A DNA stretch of 13,321 bases from Thermoplasmata archaeon (lineage in GTDB: Archaea > Thermoplasmatota > E2 > UBA202 > JdFR-43), in assembly GCA_003650975.1 (NCBI GenBank), contig QMSU01000011.1:1-13321 (forward strand). Direction: 5' to 3'. Below are positions 1 through 7,069 of this stretch, in pieces. Each line of letters opens with the position of its first letter. Within the stretch, counting starts at the first letter, position 1. A program made the position numbers and the translations under genes. The notes beneath the pieces are model-generated. The model searched no databases. It saw only the letters and a program-made list of their open reading frames with translations, and was not told where the DNA came from.

Positions 1-1146
1 ATATCCTTGCCTTCAGACAACATATATTTAGACGTACCGTTTGAGTCACAGATACTCTCAAAAATTATTATAGATATTTTGGGGGTTGAAAATAATATTG
101 GGCAGTCATTTCAATCACCCATAATAAGTGCACCTTACAATGCAATTGATGCAGTTGGCGGAATTTCCCTGTCATCTTTTTCTTTAAAATCTTCATTTGC
201 TAGAGAGTTGGTAAAAAATATATTGCTCATGGCACCTCCAGAATATAGAATTTTACCTCTTCCCAAGTCACTCATTAAAGGATACAATTTTGAAAAGAGA
301 AAAGGCATATCGTTTCATTTTGCGGAAAAACCGCTCATTGATAGAAATTTTTTAGCTCGTGCAACCACATATGATAATTTGAAAATCGAACTCCTTAATA
401 GGAAAAGATTTAATGGAGAATATTCAGTTTGTTCCACATTAGCATCCTCTTATGACGACAAACATAGTCTATGGGCAGAATTTCTGAAAAACTTTTCATC
501 AATAGAAATTATTTTACCAACGCAATTGGATAGGCTGATTGAAGCCGATATCGAATTAAAAAAATTTAGACGGGAAATTAATGAGGATATATGGATTCAA
601 GTTGCTCACGCAAGAGAAATACAACCAGGAATGCAAGATTCAAAAGATGCTTTTGAAGATACGGCATTTAAGATCGAACAGGATTTTGACTCTATTTTAT
701 CAGATAACTATAAAAAGAAAGAACGAGAAATTATTGTTCATAGTATGTTACCAGGCCTCTTGGGAAATATTAAAAGACTCTCCCAATCATTCGCAAGAGC
801 AGAAAATAAAAAGAGTGTTAATCTCTCCCACTTAAAAAACGCAAGAAATTTGATAATTGACAATTTTCATATGCTCCAAGAGATCCCTGAAATTAGAAAA
901 ATAAGAATTAGAGCAGATGAAAAGAAAAAACGAAATGCGCGATATTCAATAATTCGAACACATTTGATTATCCATCCTGGTTCCACATCCAAAGAGATGT
1001 ACAAAGAGATTAAGGATACCGAGCTATTTAAAAATCAGAGAGATTTAGAAGAGTTTTTAAATTGGCTCTATTTGCGACCTAACAGTCCTATTTCAAAAGA
1101 TGTGAATAATCGATATTACTGGATAGGACAAACGCCGTTTCCATAA
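1..1146 (+). CDS. AT-rich protein of unknown function, 5'-partial; possible divergent MCM-like AAA+ C-terminal region
   Basis: The reading frame is open from the left edge of the window to a TAA at 1144-1146. The first possible start is a TTG at 7 with no visible ribosome binding site, so the gene probably begins upstream. Counted from that TTG, 379 residues are visible. No intact Walker A, zinc finger, signal peptide or membrane segment is seen. By eye, residues 101-290 follow the hydrophobic pattern of an MCM AAA+ core: a strand like Walker B (about 101-107), a strand like sensor 1 (138-146), an LPTQLDRLI segment (170-178) where MCM has LLSRFDLIF, and a lid-like helix pair (240-290). A basic linker (298-312) and a winged-helix-like end (313-374, closing with NNRYYWIG) follow. 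The catalytic residues of MCM are not conserved. GC content is about 30-35%, with codon use very unlike the downstream genes, which suggests transfer or rapid evolution. Family assignment is a weak inference; the open reading frame itself is secure. Confidence 0.6.
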   Translation: MSLPSDNIYLDVPFESQILSKIIIDILGVENNIGQSFQSPIISAPYNAIDAVGGISLSSFSLKSSFARELVKNILLMAPPEYRILPLPKSLIKGYNFEKRKGISFHFAEKPLIDRNFLARATTYDNLKIELLNRKRFNGEYSVCSTLASSYDDKHSLWAEFLKNFSSIEIILPTQLDRLIEADIELKKFRREINEDIWIQVAHAREIQPGMQDSKDAFEDTAFKIEQDFDSILSDNYKKKEREIIVHSMLPGLLGNIKRLSQSFARAENKKSVNLSHLKNARNLIIDNFHMLQEIPEIRKIRIRADEKKKRNARYSIIRTHLIIHPGSTSKEMYKEIKDTELFKNQRDLEEFLNWLYLRPNSPISKDVNNRYYWIGQTPFP

Positions 1147-1154
1147 GGAAAATC

Positions 1155-1160
1155 TATAAA
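1155..1160 (+). promoter_or_regulatory. TATA box of the mcm operon
   Basis: TATAAA is centred about 25 bp before the mcm ATG at 1182. In archaea transcription starts roughly 24-28 bp downstream of the TATA centre, so the predicted transcript starts at or next to the start codon, giving a leaderless mRNA. No Shine-Dalgarno sequence lies in front of the ATG, which fits. The box sits 8 bp after the stop of the upstream AT-rich gene. Confidence 0.65.
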
Positions 1161-1164
1161 GCGC

Positions 1165-1181
1165 TGTGCATTTATTGCACA
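1165..1181. promoter_or_regulatory. Perfect inverted repeat between TATA box and mcm start: candidate operator
   Basis: TGTGCA (1165-1170) and TGCACA (1176-1181) are exact inverted complements separated by TTTAT. The second arm ends on the base before the mcm ATG. The site fills the stretch between TATA box and predicted transcription start, where a bound dimeric repressor would block pre-initiation complex or polymerase placement. A short RNA hairpin is less likely, because the predicted mRNA starts after it. The function is inferred from position and symmetry only. Confidence 0.35.
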
Positions 1182-3248
1182 ATGACCGTGGTGATGGACC
1201 TCGAGACACTCGTTGAGCGATGGGAACGATTCTTTCAGGATTGCTGCAAGGATAAGATAGAGAGCGCAGCCCTTCTCTATCCGGAGAAAAAGAGTCTGGT
1301 GCTGAAACACGAGGACATAGACCGGTACGATTCCGAGCTCGGCGAGTATCTTCTGGACAAACCATACCAGGCCATATACGCAGCCGAGGAGGCACTGAAG
1401 CGTATTGATGTGGCGGGCGAGATTCCCCACCATGTGCGGGTCAGGGAGCTCCCCGAAGCCACACGGGTGGAGGTGCGTGACCTTCGCACGTCGCATCTGG
1501 GGAAATTCATTTCGGTCAATGGGCTTGTGAAGAAGGTCACCGAGGTACGGCCCAAACTTCAGGATGCGCTGTTTGAGTGCCAGAAGTGCGGCGCCGTGAT
1601 AAAGATGACCCAGTCAGAGAACGTGATAATAGAGCCCACCGAGTGCCCCGCGGACCAGGGCGGATGCGGAAGGCAGTCCTCATTCAAACTCCTCACGGAG
1701 AAATCCGAGTTCATTGATGCCCAGAAACTTGAACTCCAGGAATCACCCGAGGGAATGCGGGGCGGAGCCCAGCCCATGCGCATCATCGTGTACATGGAGG
1801 ACGATCTGGTGGGAGATATTGTGCCCGGCGACCGCATCACGGTCAATGGTATTCTGCATGTGCAGGCCCGCAGGCGGGGGCGGATGAAACTCACCGAATT
1901 CAACAAGGTTATTGATGCCAACAGCATCGAGATAAAGGAGCAGGCCTTCGAGGAGATTTTCATAAGCGAGGAGGAAGAGCAGGAAATCAAGAAACTCAGC
2001 GAGGACCCGCTGCTGCACGAAAAGATACGCCATTCGGTGGCACCCACCATCTACGGGCTCGATATGGAAAAGGATGCACTGGCCCTTCAGCTCTTCGGTG
2101 GTGTGCCGAAGTACATGCCCGATGAGACCCGCATCAGGGGCGACATTCACATCCTGCTCATCGGTGACCCCGGTACGGCAAAGAGCCAGCTCCTCCGCTA
2201 CATTTCCCAGCTTGCTCCGAGAAGCATCTACACCTCGGGGAAGTCCAGCAGCGCTGCGGGACTCACCGCATCCGCCGTGAAGAGCGATGAGTTCGGCGAG
2301 GGAGGATGGACACTGGAGGCGGGGGCCCTGGTGATAGCGGACCTGGGAATTGCCTGCGTTGATGAGCTGGACAAGATGGCGCCGAAGGACCGCGATGCCC
2401 TGCATCAGGCAATGGAGCAGCAGGAGATAAGTGTGGCCAAGGCGGGAATCAACGCCACGCTGAAATCGCGATGCGCACTCCTTGGTGCGGCAAACCCCAA
2501 ATTCGGAAGATTTGACGATTACGCCCCCATAGCCGACCAGATAAACATTCCTCCCGCTCTGCTCTCCCGTTTCGATCTCATTTTCCCGGTCACCGACAAA
2601 CCCGATAAGGAGCGGGACGATGAGATGGCGGGCCATATACTCGAGGTGCACAAATACGGAGCCATGTTCTCCCATGACGAGCAGGTGGAGATGGATAAGA
2701 TTACACCCGCAATACCTCCCGATTTTATGAGGAAGTACATCGCCTACGCCAAACGAAACGTGTTCCCCGTGTTGAGCGAGGAGGCCATCGAGAGAATCAA
2801 AAACTACTACGTGGATATGAGGGCAAAGGCCAAGGAGACCATTCCCTTTACGCCCCGGCAGCTTGAAGCATTCATCAGGATAGCGGAGGCATCGGCGCGC
2901 ATGCGGCTCTCCAATGTGGTGACCGTTGAAGATGCCGATAAGGCCATCGAAATCGTTGAGTACTACCTCACGAAGGTGGGGATGGAAAAGGACCTGGATT
3001 CATTCAACATCGATCTTATCACCACGGGCATCACCAAAACGCAGAAGGACAAAATGAAGGTGATCACGCAGATAATACGGGAAATCTGCAGGGAGATAGA
3101 TGCCCCTGCTCCCATTGAGGAGATAGTCACCCGTGCCCAGGATGAGGGAATGGAGAAGGATGCCGTGGAACGGCTCATAGAGAAAATGAGAAGAGAGGGA
3201 ATCATATATGAAGCAAAGCTCGGACGATACAGCCTCACCAGCGAGTGA
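1182..3248 (+). CDS. mcm: MCM replicative DNA helicase
   Basis: This is the ATP-driven ring helicase that unwinds DNA at archaeal replication forks. The 688-residue length is normal for archaeal MCM. The N-terminal domain A is followed by a zinc site (C133, C136, C155, C162) and an OB fold up to about residue 255. The AAA+ core carries Walker A GDPGTAKS (328-335, K334), Walker B with D394 and E395, sensor 1 N438, the arginine finger in LLSRFD (R463) and a sensor 2 arginine at R559. A C-terminal winged helix spans about 615-688. No intein is present. ATG 1182 is chosen because it coincides with the predicted leaderless transcription start; in-frame GTG 1188 and ATG 1194 are alternatives. The 3' end overlaps the DUF424 gene by 41 nt, and mcm appears to head a four-gene operon. 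Identification is certain. Confidence 0.98.
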   Translation: MTVVMDLETLVERWERFFQDCCKDKIESAALLYPEKKSLVLKHEDIDRYDSELGEYLLDKPYQAIYAAEEALKRIDVAGEIPHHVRVRELPEATRVEVRDLRTSHLGKFISVNGLVKKVTEVRPKLQDALFECQKCGAVIKMTQSENVIIEPTECPADQGGCGRQSSFKLLTEKSEFIDAQKLELQESPEGMRGGAQPMRIIVYMEDDLVGDIVPGDRITVNGILHVQARRRGRMKLTEFNKVIDANSIEIKEQAFEEIFISEEEEQEIKKLSEDPLLHEKIRHSVAPTIYGLDMEKDALALQLFGGVPKYMPDETRIRGDIHILLIGDPGTAKSQLLRYISQLAPRSIYTSGKSSSAAGLTASAVKSDEFGEGGWTLEAGALVIADLGIACVDELDKMAPKDRDALHQAMEQQEISVAKAGINATLKSRCALLGAANPKFGRFDDYAPIADQINIPPALLSRFDLIFPVTDKPDKERDDEMAGHILEVHKYGAMFSHDEQVEMDKITPAIPPDFMRKYIAYAKRNVFPVLSEEAIERIKNYYVDMRAKAKETIPFTPRQLEAFIRIAEASARMRLSNVVTVEDADKAIEIVEYYLTKVGMEKDLDSFNIDLITTGITKTQKDKMKVITQIIREICREIDAPAPIEEIVTRAQDEGMEKDAVERLIEKMRREGIIYEAKLGRYSLTSE

Positions 3249-3540
3249 TCTCTGCATCCGGGTGTATACCACCCAGACTGAAATACTCGTGGCAGCCTGC
3301 GACCGTGAACTTCTGGGAAAAACACTGAATGACGGCGACATAGAGTTCCACGTTTCCAGGGAATTTTACAGGGATATCATCAGCGACGAGGAGATGCTGA
3401 AAAAACATCTGGAAGGGGCAACAATAGCGAATCTGGTGGGACACCGGGCAGTGAAATGCGGCATAGAGATGGGCCTCATAGATGAGAGAAACGTGTTAGT
3501 GATTGCGGGCGTACCACACGCCCAGTTCGCCCTTTTGTAA
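3208..3540 (+). CDS. DUF424 family protein (conserved archaeal, function unknown)
   Basis: This is a small 110-residue protein recognised as DUF424 by its typical pattern: EILVAACDRELLGKTL (residues 25-40), then an FYRDIISDEE stretch, then EGATIANLVGHRAVKCGIE (69-87) and a terminal VLVIAGVPHAQ. The biochemical role is unknown. In other archaea the family often sits beside nmd3 and translation genes, as here. No signal peptide or membrane segment is visible, so it is probably cytosolic. ATG 3208 lies inside the end of mcm (41-nt overlap), with a purine-rich GAGAGGGA 7 nt upstream. The conserved domain starts only near residue 16, so the in-frame GTG at 3262, just after the mcm stop, is a plausible alternative start. 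The tight packing implies cotranscription and translational coupling with mcm and nmd3. Confidence 0.88.
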   Translation: MKQSSDDTASPASDLCIRVYTTQTEILVAACDRELLGKTLNDGDIEFHVSREFYRDIISDEEMLKKHLEGATIANLVGHRAVKCGIEMGLIDERNVLVIAGVPHAQFALL

Positions 3541-3541
3541 C

Positions 3542-4513
3542 ATGTTCTGCGTTGAATGCGGGAAGGAGGGAAAAACATACCGCGGATTGTGTCTTGATTG
3601 CTATCTGAAAAAGAATGTGTTTTTCCGCATACCGTCTGAAATCACCGTCACCTTCTGCAGGAATTGCGATGCCCACCGGATACTCAATCAGTGGAAAACG
3701 GGGGATATGTGGGCAGATATTGAAGATGCCATCAAAAGCAGGATAACGGCGGAGATTCCCCTCGAGTGCTCGTTTGACAGGGAAAAGGGCACGGTTACCT
3801 GCCGGGGAACCTTTGAGGGGAGAAAAATCGAAAAAACGGGCCACATAAAAATCAAGGAGAAATACCGCCTCTGTCCGAAATGCTCGCTCCAGAGAGGAGG
3901 CTACTTCGAGGCCATCCTTCAGGTGAGGGGGGCAAAGGAAGAACAGCTGGAAAGAATCGGAGAGATAATCAAGAGGAAGGTGGATGACCAGCATTCATTC
4001 ATCACCAAAAAGGAGAAGGTGCGCGGCGGCACCGATTACTACATGGGTGCACGGGGTGCGGCGGAACAGGCGGCAAAGGAGATACGGGAAAAGTTCGGAG
4101 GGAAACTCACCATATCATCATCACTTGTGGGTGTGAAGGACGGGAAGAGAGTGTACCGGGATACCTACAGTGTGAGATTGCCGGAGTACATCGGCTCGTT
4201 TTTCAAGCTCGACAACAAGCTGTACCGGGTGGTTGCCGCCGGAAGGAAACTGCAGCTCGAGGGCATGGACGGTGAGACACGGTATATATATGAGAAGGAA
4301 CTGAAGCGGGCGGTGAAGGTTGAACTCGAGGCAAGGGAGGCAACGGTACTTCATCACGACAAGAACACCCTCTATATCATGGATTCACTTGATTTTACCA
4401 CCAAGGAGGTCGCAAAACCGAAGGGATGGCGCGAGGGGAAAAAGATAAAAATCGTTGAGTATGAAGGAAACATATATGCATTCGAGTACCATGAAGAGAA
4501 TCATATCCTTTGA
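3542..4513 (+). CDS. nmd3: NMD3-family protein, large-subunit ribosome biogenesis
   Basis: This is the archaeal homologue of eukaryotic Nmd3, the adaptor that binds the 60S subunit during late maturation and export; archaea have no nuclear export, so a role in 50S maturation or translation is inferred. The 323-residue protein begins with the family's zinc-binding region: C3-x2-C6, C17-x2-C20, C39-x2-C42 and C111-x2-C114 supply ligands for two zinc sites. A conserved QRGGYFEAILQVRG segment follows (117-130), then an RGGTDYYMGARGAA stretch (161-174) typical of the family. The C-terminal portion (about 205-323) is beta-rich and has no transmembrane segment. An upstream in-frame ATG at 3503 would add 13 unconserved residues inside DUF424. 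ATG 3542 is preferred: it follows the DUF424 stop by one base and puts the first CxxC at residue 3. The 3' end overlaps the HAD gene by 23 nt. Confidence 0.95.
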   Translation: MFCVECGKEGKTYRGLCLDCYLKKNVFFRIPSEITVTFCRNCDAHRILNQWKTGDMWADIEDAIKSRITAEIPLECSFDREKGTVTCRGTFEGRKIEKTGHIKIKEKYRLCPKCSLQRGGYFEAILQVRGAKEEQLERIGEIIKRKVDDQHSFITKKEKVRGGTDYYMGARGAAEQAAKEIREKFGGKLTISSSLVGVKDGKRVYRDTYSVRLPEYIGSFFKLDNKLYRVVAAGRKLQLEGMDGETRYIYEKELKRAVKVELEAREATVLHHDKNTLYIMDSLDFTTKEVAKPKGWREGKKIKIVEYEGNIYAFEYHEENHIL

Positions 4514-5135
4514 CCTGGATGGAACGCTGGTTACCACAGAGTACGTGGACGCGGTGTGGCTCGAGAGAATACCGGAGATTTACGCCGAAACCCATGCCCT
4601 TTCTTTTGAGGAGGCAAGGAACATTGTCGAGAGGGAGTATCTGAAAATCGGCCCGGAAGCGCTGGAGTGGTATAACATTCACTACTGGCTGGAGAAATTC
4701 GACCTGGACATTGCATGGAATGACGTGCTTGAAAGCTGCATCGACAGAGTGGCCACCTATCCGGAGGTTCCTGAGGTGCTTGAAGCACTGGGCACACGGC
4801 ATACCCTCATCATCATCTCAAATGCTGCACGCGAATTCATTCAGAAGGAAATGGAGGTACTTGATATCGGGAAGCATTTCTCCGCCATTTTTTCCTCTGT
4901 GAGTGACTTTGGAAAAACAAAAAAGGAAAAATCAGTATATGAGATGGTCTGTGAGAGGATGGGAATAGAAAAGAGCGCCATGATTCATGTGGGGGACAAC
5001 TACCTCTTCGATTACGTTGCACCGAGGGAGGCCCGCATAGAGGCCTACTATCTTGACAGGGATGGCACACATGCAGACGAAGATCATGTGGTGCGCAATT
5101 TGAAGGATTTTGAGAAGAGGATAACCGGTCTGTAA
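4491..5135 (+). CDS. HAD-superfamily hydrolase (probable phosphatase)
   Basis: The 214-residue protein has all four HAD motifs: DLDGT (nucleophile D8, acid D10), the motif II serine in IIISNAA (S110), motif III lysines in GKTKKEK (141-147) and motif IV HVGDNYLFD (167-174, D169 and D174). The helical insert between motifs I and II (about 18-90) is a C1-type cap. The family removes phosphate through an aspartyl-phosphate intermediate using Mg2+. The substrate cannot be told from sequence; a small cytosolic sugar or nucleotide phosphate is likely. ATG 4491 is chosen because HAD proteins usually reach motif I within about ten residues. An in-frame ATG at 4476 has a better ribosome site (AAGGA at 4464-4468) and would add five residues. 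The gene overlaps the nmd3 end and is the last gene of the + strand operon. Whether it works with NMD3 is unknown. Confidence 0.9.
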   Translation: MKRIISFDLDGTLVTTEYVDAVWLERIPEIYAETHALSFEEARNIVEREYLKIGPEALEWYNIHYWLEKFDLDIAWNDVLESCIDRVATYPEVPEVLEALGTRHTLIIISNAAREFIQKEMEVLDIGKHFSAIFSSVSDFGKTKKEKSVYEMVCERMGIEKSAMIHVGDNYLFDYVAPREARIEAYYLDRDGTHADEDHVVRNLKDFEKRITGL

Positions 5136-5177
5136 AATGGATTGTGAAACATCATGAATGATGGGTGATGCTCCTTG

Positions 5178-5198
5178 AAAAATGATATCCACGTTTTT
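5178..5198. terminator. Possible bidirectional poly-T terminator between convergent genes
   Basis: In the 102-bp gap between the convergent HAD and htpX genes, a T5 run lies on the + strand at 5194-5198 and an A5 run (T5 on the - strand) at 5178-5182. Archaeal RNA polymerase terminates at such short T tracts without needing a hairpin. The tracts are short, so this is a weak call. The only other structure seen in the gap is a small palindrome at 5150-5163. Confidence 0.3.
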
Positions 5199-5237
5199 AA
5201 ATGATTTCTACATGCCTCACTTTTCATTCATAAGGAT

Positions 5238-6140
5238 TTACATGGACCGCAGGCGTTTGATTCTCTCGTCAATGGGCGGATGCGTTGCCCAGATGGAATC
5301 TCTCAGAGAGCGTTTGAAGGGATTTGCAATGTAGAGGGGAGCAACCGTTTTTGAGCCCTTGGGATCATCGGGAAGGTCGGCCTTGATTTTCTCGAGAGCC
5401 CGTGCAAGCCCCTCGGGATTTCTGGTGAGATATGCACCATTGGCATCGGCCAGGTATTCTCTCTTTCGGGAAATCGCGAGATAGGTGAGGCGGGAGAAGA
5501 TGGGTGCAAGCACGATGAAAATGAGTGCCACCACGAGAAGGATGATATTTTCTCCCCCTTTTTTCCCCCTTCCACCTCCTCCCCAGAAAAGCGCGCGCAG
5601 TGCTATCTCTGCGAGGAGTGCAATGGCACCAACGATGCCCACGGTGACGGTGGCAACGAGAATGTCGCGATTCTGTATATGGCTCATCTCATGTCCGATA
5701 ACACCCTCGAGCTCTTCGGTATTTAACTTGCGGAGCGCCCCTGTGGTGACACAGATTATGGCCTCCTCGGGCCTTTTCCCGGTTGCAAAGGCGTTGATAT
5801 CGCTCGAGTCCTGCACATACGCCCTCGGCGTGGGGAGCCCCGCGGCAATGGCCATCTCCTCCACCTTGTATATCAGCAGTTTTTCCTCCCGCCGGCTCGG
5901 GTTGGCGGGGCGGGCCTTGGCGGCGGCTATGACGCTTTTTACCGAAAATGAATAGGTGACTGCAATGTAGAGCAGCGCCACGGGGAGACCGATTGCGGTG
6001 GCAAAAAACGGCGGGAAGCCCATTACGAGACCGATTGAAAATATGACGGCGAAAAGCAGGATGACCATGAACATACAGATGATGACCGTATCCCGCTTGT
6101 TTTTGCGTATGTGGTCTTCCACAAGCAACCGTTTTTCCAT
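5238..6140 (-). CDS. htpX: HtpX-like membrane zinc metalloprotease
   Basis: This is an M48-family protease that degrades misfolded membrane proteins, with its active site on the cytoplasmic face. The 300 residues match the family length. Two hydrophobic helices lie near the N-terminus (about 18-40 and 44-66). The catalytic HEMSH is at 150-154 (zinc ligands H150 and H154, catalytic E151), inside VIGHEMSHIQNRD. Two more membrane helices follow (about 160-184 and 199-220). The third zinc ligand is E228 in SRKREYLADANGAYLT, and the protein ends with the typical THPPIDERIKRL box. The glycine-rich loop at 187-196 separates helices three and four. ATG at 6140 starts 2 nt after the lemA stop with no clear ribosome site, so translation is probably coupled to lemA. 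Pairing with LemA is a recurrent arrangement in bacteria and archaea. Confidence 0.95.
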   Translation of the reverse strand: MEKRLLVEDHIRKNKRDTVIICMFMVILLFAVIFSIGLVMGFPPFFATAIGLPVALLYIAVTYSFSVKSVIAAAKARPANPSRREEKLLIYKVEEMAIAAGLPTPRAYVQDSSDINAFATGKRPEEAIICVTTGALRKLNTEELEGVIGHEMSHIQNRDILVATVTVGIVGAIALLAEIALRALFWGGGGRGKKGGENIILLVVALIFIVLAPIFSRLTYLAISRKREYLADANGAYLTRNPEGLARALEKIKADLPDDPKGSKTVAPLYIANPFKRSLRDSIWATHPPIDERIKRLRSM

Positions 6141-6142
6141 GT

Positions 6143-6694
6143 TCAGAATGCTATTTTTGGTACTTCCCGCGATTCCTCGGGAATTTTGAGCATCTCCCTC
6201 TCCTGTTTACCCATCATGCGCGCAAAGATGACCCCGGGGAATGTCTCCACCACGTTGTTGAATTTAAGGACGGTGTCGTTGTAATGCTGGCGCGCATAGG
6301 AGATTTTGTCCTCGGTATGGGTGAGCTCGTCCTGCAGCTGGAGGAAATTCTGATTTGCCTTGAGATCGGGGTAATTCTCCGCAACGGCAAAAAGGCTTTT
6401 CAGCGCCCCGGTGAGCATATTGTCGGCATCTATGTTTTCCTGCGGTGTTTTCGCCTTCATAATGGCAGCCCGTGCCTTGGTCACATTTTCAAGCACACTT
6501 CGCTCATGTTTCATGTATCCTTTGACCGTTTCCATCAGATTCGGTATCAGATCCGCCCTTCTGCGGAGCTGCACGTCAATCTGGCTCCACGCATTGTCAA
6601 TGCGGTTCTCCAGCCTTATTATGCGATTGTAGTAGCTCAGAAATATGAGCGCCACCACCACTACCAGGATTATGCCCATCAGCAACGGTATCAT
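6143..6694 (-). CDS. lemA: LemA family membrane-anchored protein
   Basis: The 183-residue protein has one N-terminal membrane segment (residues 4-21) followed by the LemA helical domain. The signature [33 protein letters not shown] (written here in parts: [13 protein letters not shown], then [13 protein letters not shown], then METVKGY) covers 28-60. Further marks are [19 protein letters not shown] (107-125) and the [15 protein letters not shown] stretch near 140-154. The soluble domain is a long helical bundle. LemA's molecular role is not established; it frequently accompanies HtpX, which suggests a shared function in membrane protein quality control. A good ribosome binding site (GAGAGGT) lies 6 nt before the ATG. 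It is the first gene of a two-gene - strand operon. Confidence 0.94.
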   Translation of the reverse strand: MIPLLMGIILVVVVALIFLSYYNRIIRLENRIDNAWSQIDVQLRRRADLIPNLMETVKGYMKHERSVLENVTKARAAIMKAKTPQENIDADNMLTGALKSLFAVAENYPDLKANQNFLQLQDELTHTEDKISYARQHYNDTVLKFNNVVETFPGVIFARMMGKQEREMLKIPEESREVPKIAF

Positions 6695-6700
6695 GTTCGT

Positions 6701-6734
6701 ACCTCTCTGGAATAATCACCATCTACTTTAAAAA
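6701..6734 (-). promoter_or_regulatory. lemA-htpX promoter and ribosome binding site
   Basis: On the - strand, TTTTTAAA (6727-6734) is a TATA-like element centred about 36 bp before the lemA ATG. It is followed by GAGAGGT (6701-6707), a Shine-Dalgarno match 6 nt before the ATG. The predicted transcription start (near 6704-6708) falls at the ribosome site, so the leader would be very short and the exact start is uncertain. The rest of the 178-bp gap between tRNA and lemA shows no other feature. Confidence 0.4.
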
Positions 6735-6860
6735 GGTTCTGAGAAGGCGATAATCCCTGCGAAGGATAATGGTGCCTACACAAAGAATGGGAAAAGGCAT
6801 ACTAAATCCACTTCATGATACAAGGTGTCATTTATGTTATCACAAAGTTTTTTCAGCAAG

Positions 6861-6867
6861 AAAATAA
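6861..6867 (-). terminator. Short T-rich terminator after tRNA-Ser
   Basis: Just beyond the mature 3' end of the tRNA, the - strand reads TTATTTT, a T-rich tract of the kind that ends archaeal tRNA transcripts. It is short, so confidence is modest. Confidence 0.35.
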
Positions 6868-6872
6868 GAGAG

Positions 6873-6955
6873 CGCGGGGAGCGAGATTTGAACTCGCGTG
6901 GTCAAAGACCACAGGATTAGCAATCCTGCGCCGTACCGAGCTGGGCCATCCCCGC
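6873..6955 (-). tRNA. tRNA-Ser (anticodon GCT)
   Basis: The 83-nt gene reads on the - strand. The acceptor stem pairs GCGGGGA with TCCCCGC. The anticodon stem CAGGA/TCCTG closes the 7-base loop TTGCTAA, with anticodon GCT for serine codons AGC and AGU. A long variable arm (GTGGTC TTT GACCAC) gives the class II shape expected of tRNA-Ser. The T arm GCGAG TTCAAAT CTCGC is perfect. The discriminator is G, as usual for serine, and CCA is not encoded, so it must be added afterwards. No intron is seen. A TATA-like element lies at the expected distance upstream. Confidence 0.97.
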
Positions 6956-6976
6956 CTGACAGGAAATCGCACCGGC

Positions 6977-6985
6977 ATTAAAAAA
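6977..6985 (-). promoter_or_regulatory. TATA-like element of tRNA-Ser
   Basis: On the - strand TTTTTTAAT is centred 26 bp before the first base of the mature tRNA at 6955, the standard archaeal spacing. It is part of a 15-bp A/T symmetric sequence (6979-6993: seven-base arms around a central G). Confidence 0.55.
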
Positions 6986-7040
6986 GTTTTTTACATCACC
7001 ATGATTTCCGATACCCTCCTTTGCAGGGAGCAGAAAAAAC

Positions 7041-7048
7041 ATTAAATA
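7041..7048 (+). promoter_or_regulatory. TATA box of the uvrA-uvrC-uvrB operon
   Basis: ATTAAATA is preceded by a purine-rich stretch (CAGAAAAAAC, 7031-7040) that could serve as the TFB recognition element. Its centre lies about 26 bp before the GTG at 7070, predicting a leaderless uvrA mRNA. It also argues against the longer reading from GTG 7049, since that codon directly abuts the TATA box and would lie upstream of the transcription start. Confidence 0.55.
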
Positions 7049-7069
7049 GTGGTATGTAACATTGCAAAG

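Noticed and set aside
1743..2675. 310-residue open frame on the - strand
   Set aside because: It lies antisense to the conserved AAA+ core of mcm, and no family is recognised.
5150..5163. Palindrome CATCAT-GA-ATGATG downstream of the HAD gene
   Set aside because: The 2-base spacer is too small for a stable RNA hairpin without opening base pairs, no T run follows directly, and a 6-bp arm can arise by chance. No C/D box RNA could be built around it.
6815..7045. Open reading frame of 76 residues on the + strand, containing the string GARFELAWSKTTG
   Set aside because: It lies antisense across tRNA-Ser; this kind of peptide is a well-known false gene produced by reading the complement of a tRNA. 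It has no ribosome site or family.
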